DNA of 26,088 nt from an uncultured Gluconobacter sp. (GTDB taxonomy: Bacteria; Pseudomonadota; Alphaproteobacteria; Acetobacterales; Acetobacteraceae). The stretch spans positions 1 through 26,088 of the forward strand of contig CALFLO010000125.1 of the NCBI GenBank assembly GCA_937880175.1. Reading direction: 5' to 3'. The translations under genes and the position numbers were made by a program. Below the pieces are notes generated by a model that had not been told where the DNA came from, did not search any database, and was given only the letters and a program-made list of their open reading frames with translations. This document shows, in pieces, positions 1 through 7,486 of the stretch (its first letter is position 1; each line of letters starts with the position of its first letter).

Positions 1-447
1 CCGCCGTTCATTCCGCCGCCGAAGATCACCGTGCCGCCGCCACCCAAGGCGATCCAGCGCGTGACGCATGCCAAGCCGCCGCATCCGGTGCCGCCCAGCC
101 CGACCCCGTCGCCAGAGCCTGTTCCGGCTCCGCCGCAGGGGCCGCCAGCTGACGCAGTTCCAGATCACTCGGCAGGTGCGCGACCGATTAATGGCGCTCA
201 GGCAGTCTATCCGGACGAAGCCATGGAAGAAAACCGCGAGGGTCATGTGACCGCTTCGTGTGACATTCTCCCGACCGGCAAGACGGCTAACTGCACCATT
301 GTGAGTTCCAGCGGTGGTCACGAGTTCGTGGAAAGTGCGCTCGACTTCCTTCGTCGGGCCCGTTACCAGCCCGCCATTGTGAATGGCGCTCCGGTAACAG
401 AGCATCACCACGTCCTGCACATCGACTTCACGATGGGCGACGACTGA
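1..447 (+). CDS. tonB: TonB family energy transducer, C-terminal part (5' end outside window)
   Basis: The reading frame is open from base 1, so the start and the N-terminal membrane anchor lie upstream. What remains is a Pro-rich spacer (Pro/Lys/Val/Ala repeats over about the first 55 residues), then a TonB C-terminal domain of about 80 residues that opens with the typical YP motif (AQAVYPDEAM). TonB spans the periplasm and passes proton-motive energy from ExbB-ExbD to outer-membrane receptors for iron chelates and similar ligands. The exbB and two exbD genes downstream on the same strand confirm the assignment. A 137-base gap with a strong hairpin separates it from exbB. Confidence 0.88.
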   Translation, partial: PPFIPPPKITVPPPPKAIQRVTHAKPPHPVPPSPTPSPEPVPAPPQGPPADAVPDHSAGARPINGAQAVYPDEAMEENREGHVTASCDILPTGKTANCTIVSSSGGHEFVESALDFLRRARYQPAIVNGAPVTEHHHVLHIDFTMGDD

Positions 448-473
448 TCTTTCGATTGCCGTCAAACAGAATT

Positions 474-504
474 GCCCTGTCAGGTTTGCAACGCCTGGCA
501 GGGC
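474..504 (+). promoter_or_regulatory. Strong intercistronic hairpin between tonB and exbB
   Basis: GCCCTGTCAGG (474-484) pairs with CCTGGCAGGGC (494-504) over 11 bp with one G-U pair and a 9-nt loop. No T tract follows, so it is not a typical intrinsic terminator. It could be an mRNA processing or stability element that sets different levels of tonB and exbBD. It also argues that exbB starts downstream of it, at 585, not at the first in-frame start at 456. Confidence 0.5.
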
Positions 505-584
505 TCAGAAAAGGGCCGGTCTCCATATGGCCGACAACCCAGAAAGCTCCGAAAACGGGCATCGCTAACGAGGATATGGAGTTC

Positions 585-1685
585 ATGACCAGACTGTTCC
601 GCCTTCCTGCCCTTGCCGTTCCGACGAAGGCGCGTGCCGTCCGGGCCAGCGCACTGGCTCTGACGCTGGCCCTGGCTTCCGGTGCTGTTGCACCGGCCGT
701 CGCTTTCGCCCAGCCGGCTCCGGCCGACCAGAGCGCTCCCGCAGCGGCTCCGGTGGATCCCTCTTCCAACCCGGCAACCCCGACGACGTCCGCCGACCCG
801 GCTGGCGCCCCGGCCGCTGCAGCTCCGAACGACGCCGGCGCCCCGGCTGCATCGGCTCCGGCCGACAGCGCAGCTCCGGCGACCGCTCCTGCTGACCAGT
901 CTCCTGCCGCAGCCGCAACGCCGGGCGAGAGCGCAACGGCAACGCCGGAAGCTCCTGCTCCGCAGGGCAACCCGTATGGCCTTGGCGCACTGTGGGCCAA
1001 TGGTGATGCGATCGCCCGTGGCGTTCTGATCATCATGGTCATCATGTCCGCTGGTACCTGGATCATCATGGTCATGAAGTTCCTGGAGCAGGGCCGTCTG
1101 TTCGCTGCCTCCAAGGAAGCTGCCCGCGAGTTCTGGACCAAGCCGTCCGTTCATGATGGTGCTGCTGCCCTGAAGCCGTCTTCCCCGTTCCGTTACATCG
1201 CCGAGACGGGTATCGTGGCTGCCGAGCATCACGAAGGTTCCATGCGTGACTCGATCGATCTGCCGTCCTGGACCGAAATGTCCATTTCGCGCTCGGTCGA
1301 CACCATCAACACCCGCATGCAGGGCGGTCTCGCCTTCCTCGGTACGGTGGGTTCCACGTCTCCGTTCGTCGGTCTGTTCGGTACGGTCTGGGGTATCTAT
1401 CACGCCCTGACGGCGATCGGCATCTCCGGCCAGGCGTCCATCGACAAGGTTGCTGGCCCGGTTGGTGAGTCCCTCATCATGACGGCCATTGGTCTTGCGA
1501 CCGCTGTTCCGGCCGTGCTGGGCTACAACCTGCTCGTTCGCCGCAACAAGGGTGCCATGGATCGCGTCCGCAACTTCGCTGCTGACATCCAGTCCGTCCT
1601 GATCGGCGGCTTCCGTCACGGTGTCTCTCCGACCGAGGGCGGCATGGCTGTCCCGACCACAATCACCACCAGCGAGCGGATCTGA
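585..1685 (+). CDS. exbB: ExbB, proton channel subunit of the TonB system, with secreted-type N-terminal extension
   Basis: ExbB (MotA/TolQ/ExbB family) forms the inner-membrane proton channel with ExbD that powers TonB. The 366-residue product has a likely signal peptide (residues 1-42, ending AFA), an Ala/Pro-rich stretch (about 43-130), a first membrane helix (146-168), a cytoplasmic segment, and two further helices (about 248-275 and 296-318) around the family signature GLFGTVWGIYHAL and the later LIMTAIGLATAVPA. E. coli ExbB is about 240 residues, so the extension adds about 120. ATG 585 is chosen because GGAG lies 3 bases upstream and AGGA 10 bases upstream. ATG 576 is also possible but too close to its GAGGA. 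exbD starts 4 bases after the stop. Confidence 0.93.
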   Translation: MTRLFRLPALAVPTKARAVRASALALTLALASGAVAPAVAFAQPAPADQSAPAAAPVDPSSNPATPTTSADPAGAPAAAAPNDAGAPAASAPADSAAPATAPADQSPAAAATPGESATATPEAPAPQGNPYGLGALWANGDAIARGVLIIMVIMSAGTWIIMVMKFLEQGRLFAASKEAAREFWTKPSVHDGAAALKPSSPFRYIAETGIVAAEHHEGSMRDSIDLPSWTEMSISRSVDTINTRMQGGLAFLGTVGSTSPFVGLFGTVWGIYHALTAIGISGQASIDKVAGPVGESLIMTAIGLATAVPAVLGYNLLVRRNKGAMDRVRNFAADIQSVLIGGFRHGVSPTEGGMAVPTTITTSERI

Positions 1686-1689
1686 TACC

Positions 1690-2115
1690 ATGGGAATGAA
1701 CGTCGGAGGAGGCGGCGGTGACGACGAGGTGGTGTCGGCAATCAACACCACCCCCCTCGTCGACGTCATGCTGGTGCTGCTGATCATCTTTCTGATCACC
1801 ATCCCGGTCGCCACACATTCGGTAAAGGTCAAGCTGCCGGTCGATGCAAATACGCCGACACAGACCAAGCCGGGGAACGTGGTTCTGGCTGTGAATGCGA
1901 ATGGTCAGGTGTTCTGGGATACAACACTGATCCCGAACCACACCGAGCTTCTGAACCGCCTCGTTGAGGCGGCAAAGAAAAAGCCGCAGCCGCAGATCCA
2001 GATCCGCGGTGACCAGGCTGCCAAGTATCTGGCAGTCGGCCAAGTGGTCGCAACCTGCCAGGAGGCAGGGATCGCCCATGTGGACTTCATTACCGAGCAG
2101 CCTCACTCGAACTGA
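1690..2115 (+). CDS. exbD: ExbD, first copy
   Basis: ExbD/TolR family, 141 residues, the usual length. A short cytoplasmic N-terminus with a Gly run (residues 6-10) leads to INTTPLVDVMLVLLIIFLI, in which Asp25 corresponds to the essential proton-carrying Asp of the single membrane helix. The remainder is the periplasmic domain. The ATG lies 4 bases after the exbB stop, so the two genes are almost certainly translated from one message. The reading frame extends upstream to 1621, but that would overlap exbB and puts no family sequence before MGMNVG. Confidence 0.95.
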   Translation: MGMNVGGGGGDDEVVSAINTTPLVDVMLVLLIIFLITIPVATHSVKVKLPVDANTPTQTKPGNVVLAVNANGQVFWDTTLIPNHTELLNRLVEAAKKKPQPQIQIRGDQAAKYLAVGQVVATCQEAGIAHVDFITEQPHSN

Positions 2116-2187
2116 GGTCGTGTCGGGCCGTTCTGAACAGGGCGGTCCGACCACGCTTTCACGTCACCTTTTTGGAGAACCGCCGTC

Positions 2188-2622
2188 ATGGGCATGAGCG
2201 TCGGATCTGACAGCACGCACGAAGACGAAGGCATTGTCGATATCAACACCACGCCGTTGATCGACGTGATGCTGGTGCTGCTGATCATGCTGATCATCAC
2301 CATCCCGCTTCAGACACACTCGGTGGCGATCGATCTGCCTCAGGGCAATCCTCCCCCATCGACCGAACAACCCAAACTCGTGACCGTGAGCATCGGCTAC
2401 GACAACAGCATTTCCTGGAACAACGAGCCGATCACGTCCGAGGCCTCTTTGCAGGAGCATTTCCAGTCTGCCGCAGCACTGGCGGATCAGCCTGAAATGC
2501 ATATCCATCCCGATCGTCTTGCCGACTACAAGACGGTGGCCCATGTTATGGCAGATGCACAGCGTCTCGGCATGACCAAGCTGGGGATTGTCGGTCTGGA
2601 TCAGTTCATGGAAGGACAGTAA
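2188..2622 (+). CDS. exbD: ExbD, second copy
   Basis: A second ExbD/TolR-family protein, 144 residues. It shares the N-terminal MGMxVG and the motif INTTPLIDVMLVLLIMLIIT, with membrane Asp26, but diverges from the first copy in the periplasmic domain, so it is a divergent paralogue and not a recent duplicate. GGAG about 11 bases before the ATG serves as ribosome binding site. The 72-base gap after the first copy contains an imperfect inverted repeat beginning GGTCG and ending CGACC. tonB-exbB-exbD1-exbD2 operons are known in other proteobacteria, for example Xanthomonas, where the second ExbD has a specialised role. Confidence 0.95.
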   Translation: MGMSVGSDSTHEDEGIVDINTTPLIDVMLVLLIMLIITIPLQTHSVAIDLPQGNPPPSTEQPKLVTVSIGYDNSISWNNEPITSEASLQEHFQSAAALADQPEMHIHPDRLADYKTVAHVMADAQRLGMTKLGIVGLDQFMEGQ

Positions 2623-2625
2623 TTC

Positions 2626-3867
2626 GTGTCTTCGTCCCTTTACCGCCGTCTGAGCGCCCGTAATCTTCTGCTGGCCGGTGTCTTTGGTATCGCCGCTTTC
2701 GCCAGCTCCGCCCAGGCCGACGATGTTCTCGGCCAGGCTGTCGGCAAGGACCTTCAGCAGGCCCAGAGCGCTCTGGCGTCCAAGAACTATACCAAGGCCA
2801 TGGAAGCCGTCGACGCCGCAGACGGGGTCAAGGGCAAGACCGATTACGAAACCTACACCACGGCCCAGATGCGCGCGGCGATTGCCGCGCAGTCCGGTAA
2901 CACGGATGCAGCCATCAAGGCCTATGACGTTCTGATCAACAGCGCACGCACGCCGAAGGCCACCAAGGGCCAGATGCTGATGGCACAGGCCACCATGGCC
3001 TACAGTGCCAAGCAGTATGCCCGCGCCATTCCGGCCACCGAGCGTTACCTGCGTGAATATGGCGCTGACCCGCGCATGCAGACGATGCTGATCCAGTGCT
3101 ATTATCTTCAGCAGGACTGGAAAGGCACCGCCAAGGCTGCGCAGGAGCAGGTGGACGGCACGGTCAAGGCGGGCAAGATTCCGCCTGAGAACCAGCTTCA
3201 GATGCTGGCAACGGCTTATACCAACCTGAAGGATACGGATGCGAAGACGCATGCCTATGTTCTTCTGGCCAAGTATTATTCCAAGCCCGATTACTGGTCG
3301 ATGCTGATCCACGATCTGGTAGCCAACCCCAATCTTTCGCCGCCGCTCGTCTTTTATGTCGAGCGTCTGCGTCTGGCGACGGGTGTGCTGAAGGACCCGT
3401 CCGACTATCAGGATATGGCCGAGCGCGCCGTGCAGATGGGCCTGCCCCAGCTTGCGCTGAACCTGCTCAACCAGGGTTATGCCAATCATTCGCTCGGAAA
3501 TGGTCCGACCGCAGCGGCGGACGCGAAGTTCCATGCTTTCGTAGCCCAGCAGGCTGCGACAAGCCGGAGCCAGCTCGCTTCTGCCGCCACGCAGGCTGCT
3601 TCTGCTCCGAGTGCAGGTCCGGCGCTGACCGCCGGCTACAATCAGGTTCTGAACGGTCAGGTTGATGCCGGTCTGGCCCTGATGAAATCGGGTCTGGGCA
3701 AGAACCCGCATTACCCGGATCTGGCACAGGTCGAATACGGCATGGCCCAGATGGATGGCGGACAGAAAGCCGAAGCCATCAAGACGTTCGGAGCGATCGC
3801 CGGTAATGGTCCGGCCCGTGACGTTGCTGAACTCTGGTCGCTGCTGCTCTCGCGTCCTGCGAAGTAA
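2626..3867 (+). CDS. Secreted tetratricopeptide-repeat protein of the TonB-ExbBD operon
   Basis: 413 residues from a GTG start with AAGGA about 10 bases upstream. It begins 3 bases after the exbD stop, so it is the last gene of the operon. The N-terminus is a clear signal peptide (Arg-rich, then LLLAGVFGIAAFASSAQA, cleavage near residue 31), placing it in the periplasm or outer membrane. The mature part is helical and Ala-rich, with TPR-like units (for example SALASKNYTKAMEAVDAADG, and later AQVEYGMAQMDGGQKAEAIK). TPR proteins are scaffolds. The operon context suggests it helps a TonB-dependent process, perhaps by linking the energiser to an envelope partner. The exact role is unknown. Confidence 0.85.
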   Translation: MSSSLYRRLSARNLLLAGVFGIAAFASSAQADDVLGQAVGKDLQQAQSALASKNYTKAMEAVDAADGVKGKTDYETYTTAQMRAAIAAQSGNTDAAIKAYDVLINSARTPKATKGQMLMAQATMAYSAKQYARAIPATERYLREYGADPRMQTMLIQCYYLQQDWKGTAKAAQEQVDGTVKAGKIPPENQLQMLATAYTNLKDTDAKTHAYVLLAKYYSKPDYWSMLIHDLVANPNLSPPLVFYVERLRLATGVLKDPSDYQDMAERAVQMGLPQLALNLLNQGYANHSLGNGPTAAADAKFHAFVAQQAATSRSQLASAATQAASAPSAGPALTAGYNQVLNGQVDAGLALMKSGLGKNPHYPDLAQVEYGMAQMDGGQKAEAIKTFGAIAGNGPARDVAELWSLLLSRPAK

Positions 3868-3890
3868 GACGTTGGTGTCAGACGTTTGAG

Positions 3891-3919
3891 AAAAGCCGGG
3901 GTTTTTCCCGGCTTTTTTT
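3891..3919. terminator. Bidirectional intrinsic terminator between the TonB operon and flgH
   Basis: AAAA, then GCCGGG (3895-3900), a 6-nt loop, CCCGGC (3907-3912) and T7. The A run before the stem gives a T run on the other strand, so it can stop both the + strand TPR transcript and the - strand flgH transcript, whose stop codon is 4 bases away. Confidence 0.88.
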
Positions 3920-3923
3920 ATGC

Positions 3924-4670
3924 TCAGAACGGCAGGACCGCGTCCATGACCTGCTGGCCATAGCGGGGTGTCTGAAGCTGGGAGAGGGTTCCGCGACCAC
4001 CATAGGAAATTCGAGCTTCCGCCATCCGGTCATGCGTTACGGTATTGTCTGCCGTAATGTCCTGCGGTCGAACGATGCCGCTGACCCCGAGTTCCCGCAG
4101 TTCGCTGTTCACCCGCACTTCCTGCTTGCCCATCACAACGAAATTGCCGTTGGGCAGAACCTGCGTGATCGTCCCCGCCAGTCGCAGGGTTACGCTCTCG
4201 TTTCGGGTGATTTTTCCGGTCGCGCCCGAATCGCTGCTGCTGGCGGTACTCAGGCTGTCGGCACCAGTGACGGCGCTGATGATTTTGCCTTTGATGCCGA
4301 AGAGGTTGGGAATTCCGAATTTCTCGTCGGCCGTCCGGTCGGCGGTCGTCCCATTATTGAAGGCAGCGTTGTCGGTGATATCCACGATGATTGTCACCAG
4401 ATCTCCCACCTGCGAAGCCCGCTGGTCCTTGAAGAACGCTTTACTTCCCGAGCGCCAGAGACTCGCCGCTTCGTCCGGTGGGGCCTGGAGCGGCGGCATT
4501 GGCATGGTGACGGGCCGGTAGGAATTGGCCAGTGTAGGATCGGTGATGGATGTCATGCGGGGAGGCCGCCCGATCTCGGACATCTGCGCGAGGGAATTGC
4601 AGGCTGACAGGACCGGCAAAAGCCCGAGCAGCCCCAGAGTGCGAACAGAATGTCGAAAAGCGTGCCGCAT
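3924..4670 (-). CDS. flgH: FlgH, flagellar L-ring lipoprotein
   Basis: FlgH forms the outer-membrane L-ring bushing around the flagellar rod. The 248-residue product has a lipoprotein signal (LPVLSAC, acylated Cys24), then family sequence including GSKAFFKDQRASQVGDLVTI and the C-terminal block SGIVRPQDITADNTV with AEARISYGGRG. Length is normal. ATG 4670 is chosen because it gives a compact lipoprotein signal. The frame runs on to GTG 4715, but neither start has a good Shine-Dalgarno. The gene stands alone: no flgI, flgA, flgG or other flagellar gene is nearby, and the neighbours are a TonB operon and a sugar-nucleotide gene. Confidence 0.95.
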   Translation of the reverse strand: MRHAFRHSVRTLGLLGLLPVLSACNSLAQMSEIGRPPRMTSITDPTLANSYRPVTMPMPPLQAPPDEAASLWRSGSKAFFKDQRASQVGDLVTIIVDITDNAAFNNGTTADRTADEKFGIPNLFGIKGKIISAVTGADSLSTASSSDSGATGKITRNESVTLRLAGTITQVLPNGNFVVMGKQEVRVNSELRELGVSGIVRPQDITADNTVTHDRMAEARISYGGRGTLSQLQTPRYGQQVMDAVLPF

Positions 4671-4974
4671 GGGAAAGGTGAGATCCGTCTGTTCCGTATG
4701 ATCTCCAGCAAACACGATAACGGTAAAAAACCTGTTAAGACGCTGTCACTTCAGCGCACCGAAAAGACTCGGGCCGTGTCTGTACACACGGCCGAGCCTG
4801 CCAGATCGGGTCTGTTTGTGTCGGACCCTTGCCCTGTTGCGGGATGTGGCCGAAAACAGCATGGCGTGGGCTGACAATCCGGATGGCCCGGGCCCATCCT
4901 GTCTGGAGACTGCCCCATGCCAACTGTTTCAGCCTCTCGCATTGCGGGTTGTTCCTCCGCACTCCGGTCCTGAG
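4671..4974. other. Divergent intergenic region between flgH and the SDR gene, with two GC-rich hairpins
   Basis: This 304-base gap must hold the promoters of both flanking genes, but I see no convincing -35/-10 pair on either strand and no recognisable flagellar sigma-28 or sigma-54 site. It contains GGCCGTGT-CTGTAC-ACACGGCC (4772-4793, perfect 8-bp stem, extended by CTC/GAG around a bulge) and GGATGG-N7-CCATCC (4881-4899). Neither is followed by a T tract, so they are not terminators. An in-frame extension of the SDR gene from ATG 4861 would cross the second hairpin and adds no family sequence. Confidence 0.4.
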
Positions 4975-5889
4975 ATGGGACTGCGGATTCTGCTGACTGG
5001 TGGACAGGGATTTGTCGGCCAGCATTTCAAGGCACGCCTGCAGGACCGCATTCCCGGTCATGTCCTGCTCGAAGACCCGATGGATATCCGGGACCGGTCG
5101 GCTGTCGAACGGTTCGTGCGGGATGAAAAGCCGGATGCCTGTCTGCATCTTGCCGCCGTATCTTCTGTAGCCCGCGCGAAAGCCGAGAGTGCCCAGGCCT
5201 GGACCGTCAATCTCGACGGAACGCTGGTTCTGGCGGAAACTTTCGAGACCCATGCGCCTCAGGCCAGTTTCGTGTTCGTCTCAACGGCAGAAATCTATGG
5301 CGCCAGCTTCTCGTCAGGGCAGTCGCTGGATGAAACAGCCGTGATTGCCCCGGTCAATTCCTATGCGTCCAGCAAGGCGGCGGCGGATCTGGCCATCGGA
5401 AATCTGAGTCGGGAAGGGCTGCATGGTCTTCGTCTGCGCTCTTTTACGCAGGCCGGAACCGCCCAGGAAAAAGACGCCATTCTGCCGTTCCTTGCGGCAC
5501 AGGTGGCCCGGATCGAAGCGGGACAGCAGGCCCCGACCATCACGATTGGCCAGCCGGATGCGGCGTTTGACGTGACGGACGTCCGGGATGCCTGCGACGC
5601 CTATATCAATGCGCTTGCTCTTCCTCAGCCTTTGCCGAACGGAACGGCCCTGAATCTCTGTTCAGGCGTGACCCGTACCGTGCGGTCCATGGCGCATGAT
5701 CTGCTGGACGTTGCGGGTATTTCAGCAGGTATTGCGGTCGATCCGACGATTCCCTGTCCCTCCGGCCTGCCATCCATGCAGGGCAATCCCGCCGCTGCCC
5801 GTCAGGCTTTGGGCTGGGAAGCGCGGATCCCCTGGCATGAGACTCTGGTGACGGTTCTCAATGACTGGCGTTACCGGATCAGACCCTGA
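4975..5889 (+). CDS. NAD(P)-dependent nucleotide-sugar epimerase/reductase, GDP-6-deoxy-mannose reductase (RMD)-like
   Basis: Extended short-chain dehydrogenase, 304 residues. The N-terminus is a Rossmann fold (MGLRILLTGGQGFVGQHF, GGxGFVG near residues 9-15). The catalytic set is Ser103 (FVSTAEIYG) and Tyr130-xxx-Lys134 (NSYASSKAA). Sequence after the active site (RLRSFTQAG, later DAAFDVTDVRDACDAY) resembles GDP-4-keto-6-deoxy-mannose reductases, which make GDP-rhamnose or related sugars for surface glycans. Substrate cannot be fixed from sequence, and UDP-sugar epimerases remain possible. ATG 4975 is chosen because the family begins a few residues before the first beta strand. The Shine-Dalgarno is weak. 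No glycosyltransferase or gmd gene is adjacent. Confidence 0.82.
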   Translation: MGLRILLTGGQGFVGQHFKARLQDRIPGHVLLEDPMDIRDRSAVERFVRDEKPDACLHLAAVSSVARAKAESAQAWTVNLDGTLVLAETFETHAPQASFVFVSTAEIYGASFSSGQSLDETAVIAPVNSYASSKAAADLAIGNLSREGLHGLRLRSFTQAGTAQEKDAILPFLAAQVARIEAGQQAPTITIGQPDAAFDVTDVRDACDAYINALALPQPLPNGTALNLCSGVTRTVRSMAHDLLDVAGISAGIAVDPTIPCPSGLPSMQGNPAAARQALGWEARIPWHETLVTVLNDWRYRIRP

Positions 5890-5974
5890 GCCTTCTCGCG
5901 GGATCGTCAGATGCTGGACAGCGCTTTGGCGCGTTGTCATTCTTTCTGCAGAACCGGCAACCGGAGTGCGTACA

Positions 5975-6154
5975 ATGACAGACCCTCATGATACCGAAAT
6001 CACGGTGCTCGCCAGTGCGAATGGCCTGACTATTCCGAGCGAATTTCATGCCGGCGTGCGAACCAACCTTGAGCTTCTGCGCAGCTATGGCGCGCTGATC
6101 GAGGGGCTGGAGCTGCCTGATCGCCTCGAACCAGCTTTCCGGTACGAACCATGA
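5975..6154 (+). CDS. Small AtzG/HpxX-like protein (DUF4089 type), partner of the following amidase
   Basis: 59 residues, starting at ATG 5975 with GGAG 9 bases upstream and overlapping the next gene by 4 bases (ATGA). It is helical, with sequence such as EFHAGVRTNLELLRSYGALI and a Pro-rich end. Position, size and sequence style match the small GatC-like proteins encoded just before AtzE-type amidases: AtzG in cyanuric acid breakdown and HpxX in the Klebsiella hpx cluster. AtzG forms a complex with and stabilises AtzE, so this protein probably does the same for the amidase encoded at 6151. Homology is judged by eye; the tight translational coupling is direct evidence for a joint function. Confidence 0.75.
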   Translation: MTDPHDTEITVLASANGLTIPSEFHAGVRTNLELLRSYGALIEGLELPDRLEPAFRYEP

Positions 6155-7485
6155 GCGGCCTTCAGCAGCGCACCGTCGCGCTCGCGGCCAGTGTGCGCAA
6201 AGGCGAGATTTCCGCCCGCGATCTGACCGTAAAGACTCTGGCCGATATTGAGGCACGGGACGGCGCCTATAACTGCGTCACACGACTGCTGATGCATCGG
6301 GCGCTGGAAGCCGCCGAACGCGTGGACCGTCTGGTGCTGCAAGGGCAGGATCCGGGGCCGCTTGCCGGTGTGCCTTTCGGTATCAAGGACCTGTTTGATG
6401 TTCGTGGTGAAATCACGACGGCCGGATCCAAGGTTCTGGCCAATGATCCGCCCGCCACGCAGGATGCGACGCTCGTCGCTCACATGATCGCGGCCGGGGC
6501 CATTCCCATCGCGCTGACGAACATGGACGAGTTCGCCTACGGATTTGCGACGATCAACGCTCATTACGGCAACACCCGCAATCCGCATGCGACGGAGCAT
6601 CTGGCTGGTGGGTCGTCGGGCGGTTCAGCAGCGGGTGTAGCGGCCCGGATGTTCTCCATCGGCCTTGGCTCCGACACGAACGGCTCTATCCGGGTTCCGG
6701 CATCGCTCTGCGGTGTGTGGGGATTGCGGGCCACGCAGGGGCGGTTGTCGGTTGCTGGCAGCTATCCGTTCGTGCCGAGTCTCGATACGGTCGGGCCGTT
6801 CGCTGACAGTGCGAGCGGTTTGAAGGCCTGTTTTGAAGCCCTCTGCGCCAGACCGTTGGTGAATGTGGAAGTCGGTAGCCTGCGCATTGCCCGACTGGGT
6901 GGCTGGTTCAGTGAGAACATGTCAGCGCCGATGCAGACTGCCATCGACACGCTCTCCATGGCGCTCGGAGCGACCGAGGTCGTCGAGCTTCCGGAAGTGG
7001 CGCGTGCGCGGGCGGCGGCTTTCGTCATCAGCGCTTCTGAGGGGGCAGGGCAACACCTCAAACGTCTGCGGACACAGGCCGCAGACTATGATCCCGCTGT
7101 CCGGGATCGGCTCCTGGCTGGCGCTCTTCTGCCCTCGACGCTGATCTTTCAGGCCCATCGCCTGCGGCACTGGTTCCGCGATCGGATGCACGAGGCTTTT
7201 GCGAAGACGGATATCCTGCTGGCCCCGGCCCTTGTCGGCGAAGCCCCGCGTTTTGATCAGCCGGGAATCGAGATTGGTGGAAAGATGGTCTCCGCCCGCG
7301 CGAATCTGGGGCTCTATACGCAGCCTCTGACGCTTGCGGGGTTCCCCGTCCTGACGGTTCCGATGAAGGTTCCGGGCCTGCCACTTGGCGCCCAGTTGAT
7401 TGCGCGTCCGGGGCGGGAGGACCAGCTTTTCGCTCTGGCGGAAAAGCTGGAAACGGACGGACTGGCAGAAGCCCGTCTGATCTGA
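6151..7485 (+). CDS. AtzE/HpxY-like amidase (amidase-signature family)
   Basis: 444 residues, a full-length amidase-signature hydrolase. The Ser-cisSer-Lys triad is visible: Lys79 (PFGIKDLFDV), the paired serines 155-156 (LAGGSSGGSAAG) and nucleophile Ser179 (SDTNGSIRVPASLCG). Such enzymes cleave amide or ureide bonds. The AtzE branch hydrolyses 1-carboxybiuret, and HpxY of Klebsiella purine catabolism has no firmly known substrate. The upstream small partner gene and the cluster context favour a ureide such as oxalurate, but this is inference. It is not GatA: no gatB is present and the partner is not a normal GatC. The stop lies 1 base from that of the convergent transporter gene. Confidence 0.85.
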   Translation: MSGLQQRTVALAASVRKGEISARDLTVKTLADIEARDGAYNCVTRLLMHRALEAAERVDRLVLQGQDPGPLAGVPFGIKDLFDVRGEITTAGSKVLANDPPATQDATLVAHMIAAGAIPIALTNMDEFAYGFATINAHYGNTRNPHATEHLAGGSSGGSAAGVAARMFSIGLGSDTNGSIRVPASLCGVWGLRATQGRLSVAGSYPFVPSLDTVGPFADSASGLKACFEALCARPLVNVEVGSLRIARLGGWFSENMSAPMQTAIDTLSMALGATEVVELPEVARARAAAFVISASEGAGQHLKRLRTQAADYDPAVRDRLLAGALLPSTLIFQAHRLRHWFRDRMHEAFAKTDILLAPALVGEAPRFDQPGIEIGGKMVSARANLGLYTQPLTLAGFPVLTVPMKVPGLPLGAQLIARPGREDQLFALAEKLETDGLAEARLI

Positions 7486-7486
7486 C

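Noticed and set aside
480..1868. Long open frame on the minus strand across exbB and exbD
   Set aside because: It is antisense to well-conserved genes, is rich in Arg/Gly/Ser without domain pattern, and is explained by strong codon bias at high GC.
2164..3711. 515-codon open frame on the minus strand across exbD and the TPR gene
   Set aside because: No recognisable domain, no ribosome binding site, and it opposes genes with clear signal peptides and motifs.
4768..4796. GC-rich hairpin as terminator
   Set aside because: No T tract follows on either strand and both flanking genes are transcribed away from it.
4816..4974. N-terminal extension of the SDR gene
   Set aside because: The added residues lack family similarity and cross a GC-rich hairpin; SDR enzymes start just before the first beta strand at 4975.
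5890..5974. Sigma-54 promoter before the HpxX-like gene (TTTGGCGCG near 5926)
   Set aside because: The GC element of the -12 box is not at the required spacing, so the match is not convincing.
6151..7485. Annotation as GatA of the Glu-tRNA(Gln) amidotransferase
   Set aside because: No gatB is adjacent, the partner protein is not a standard GatC, and the cluster is catabolic.
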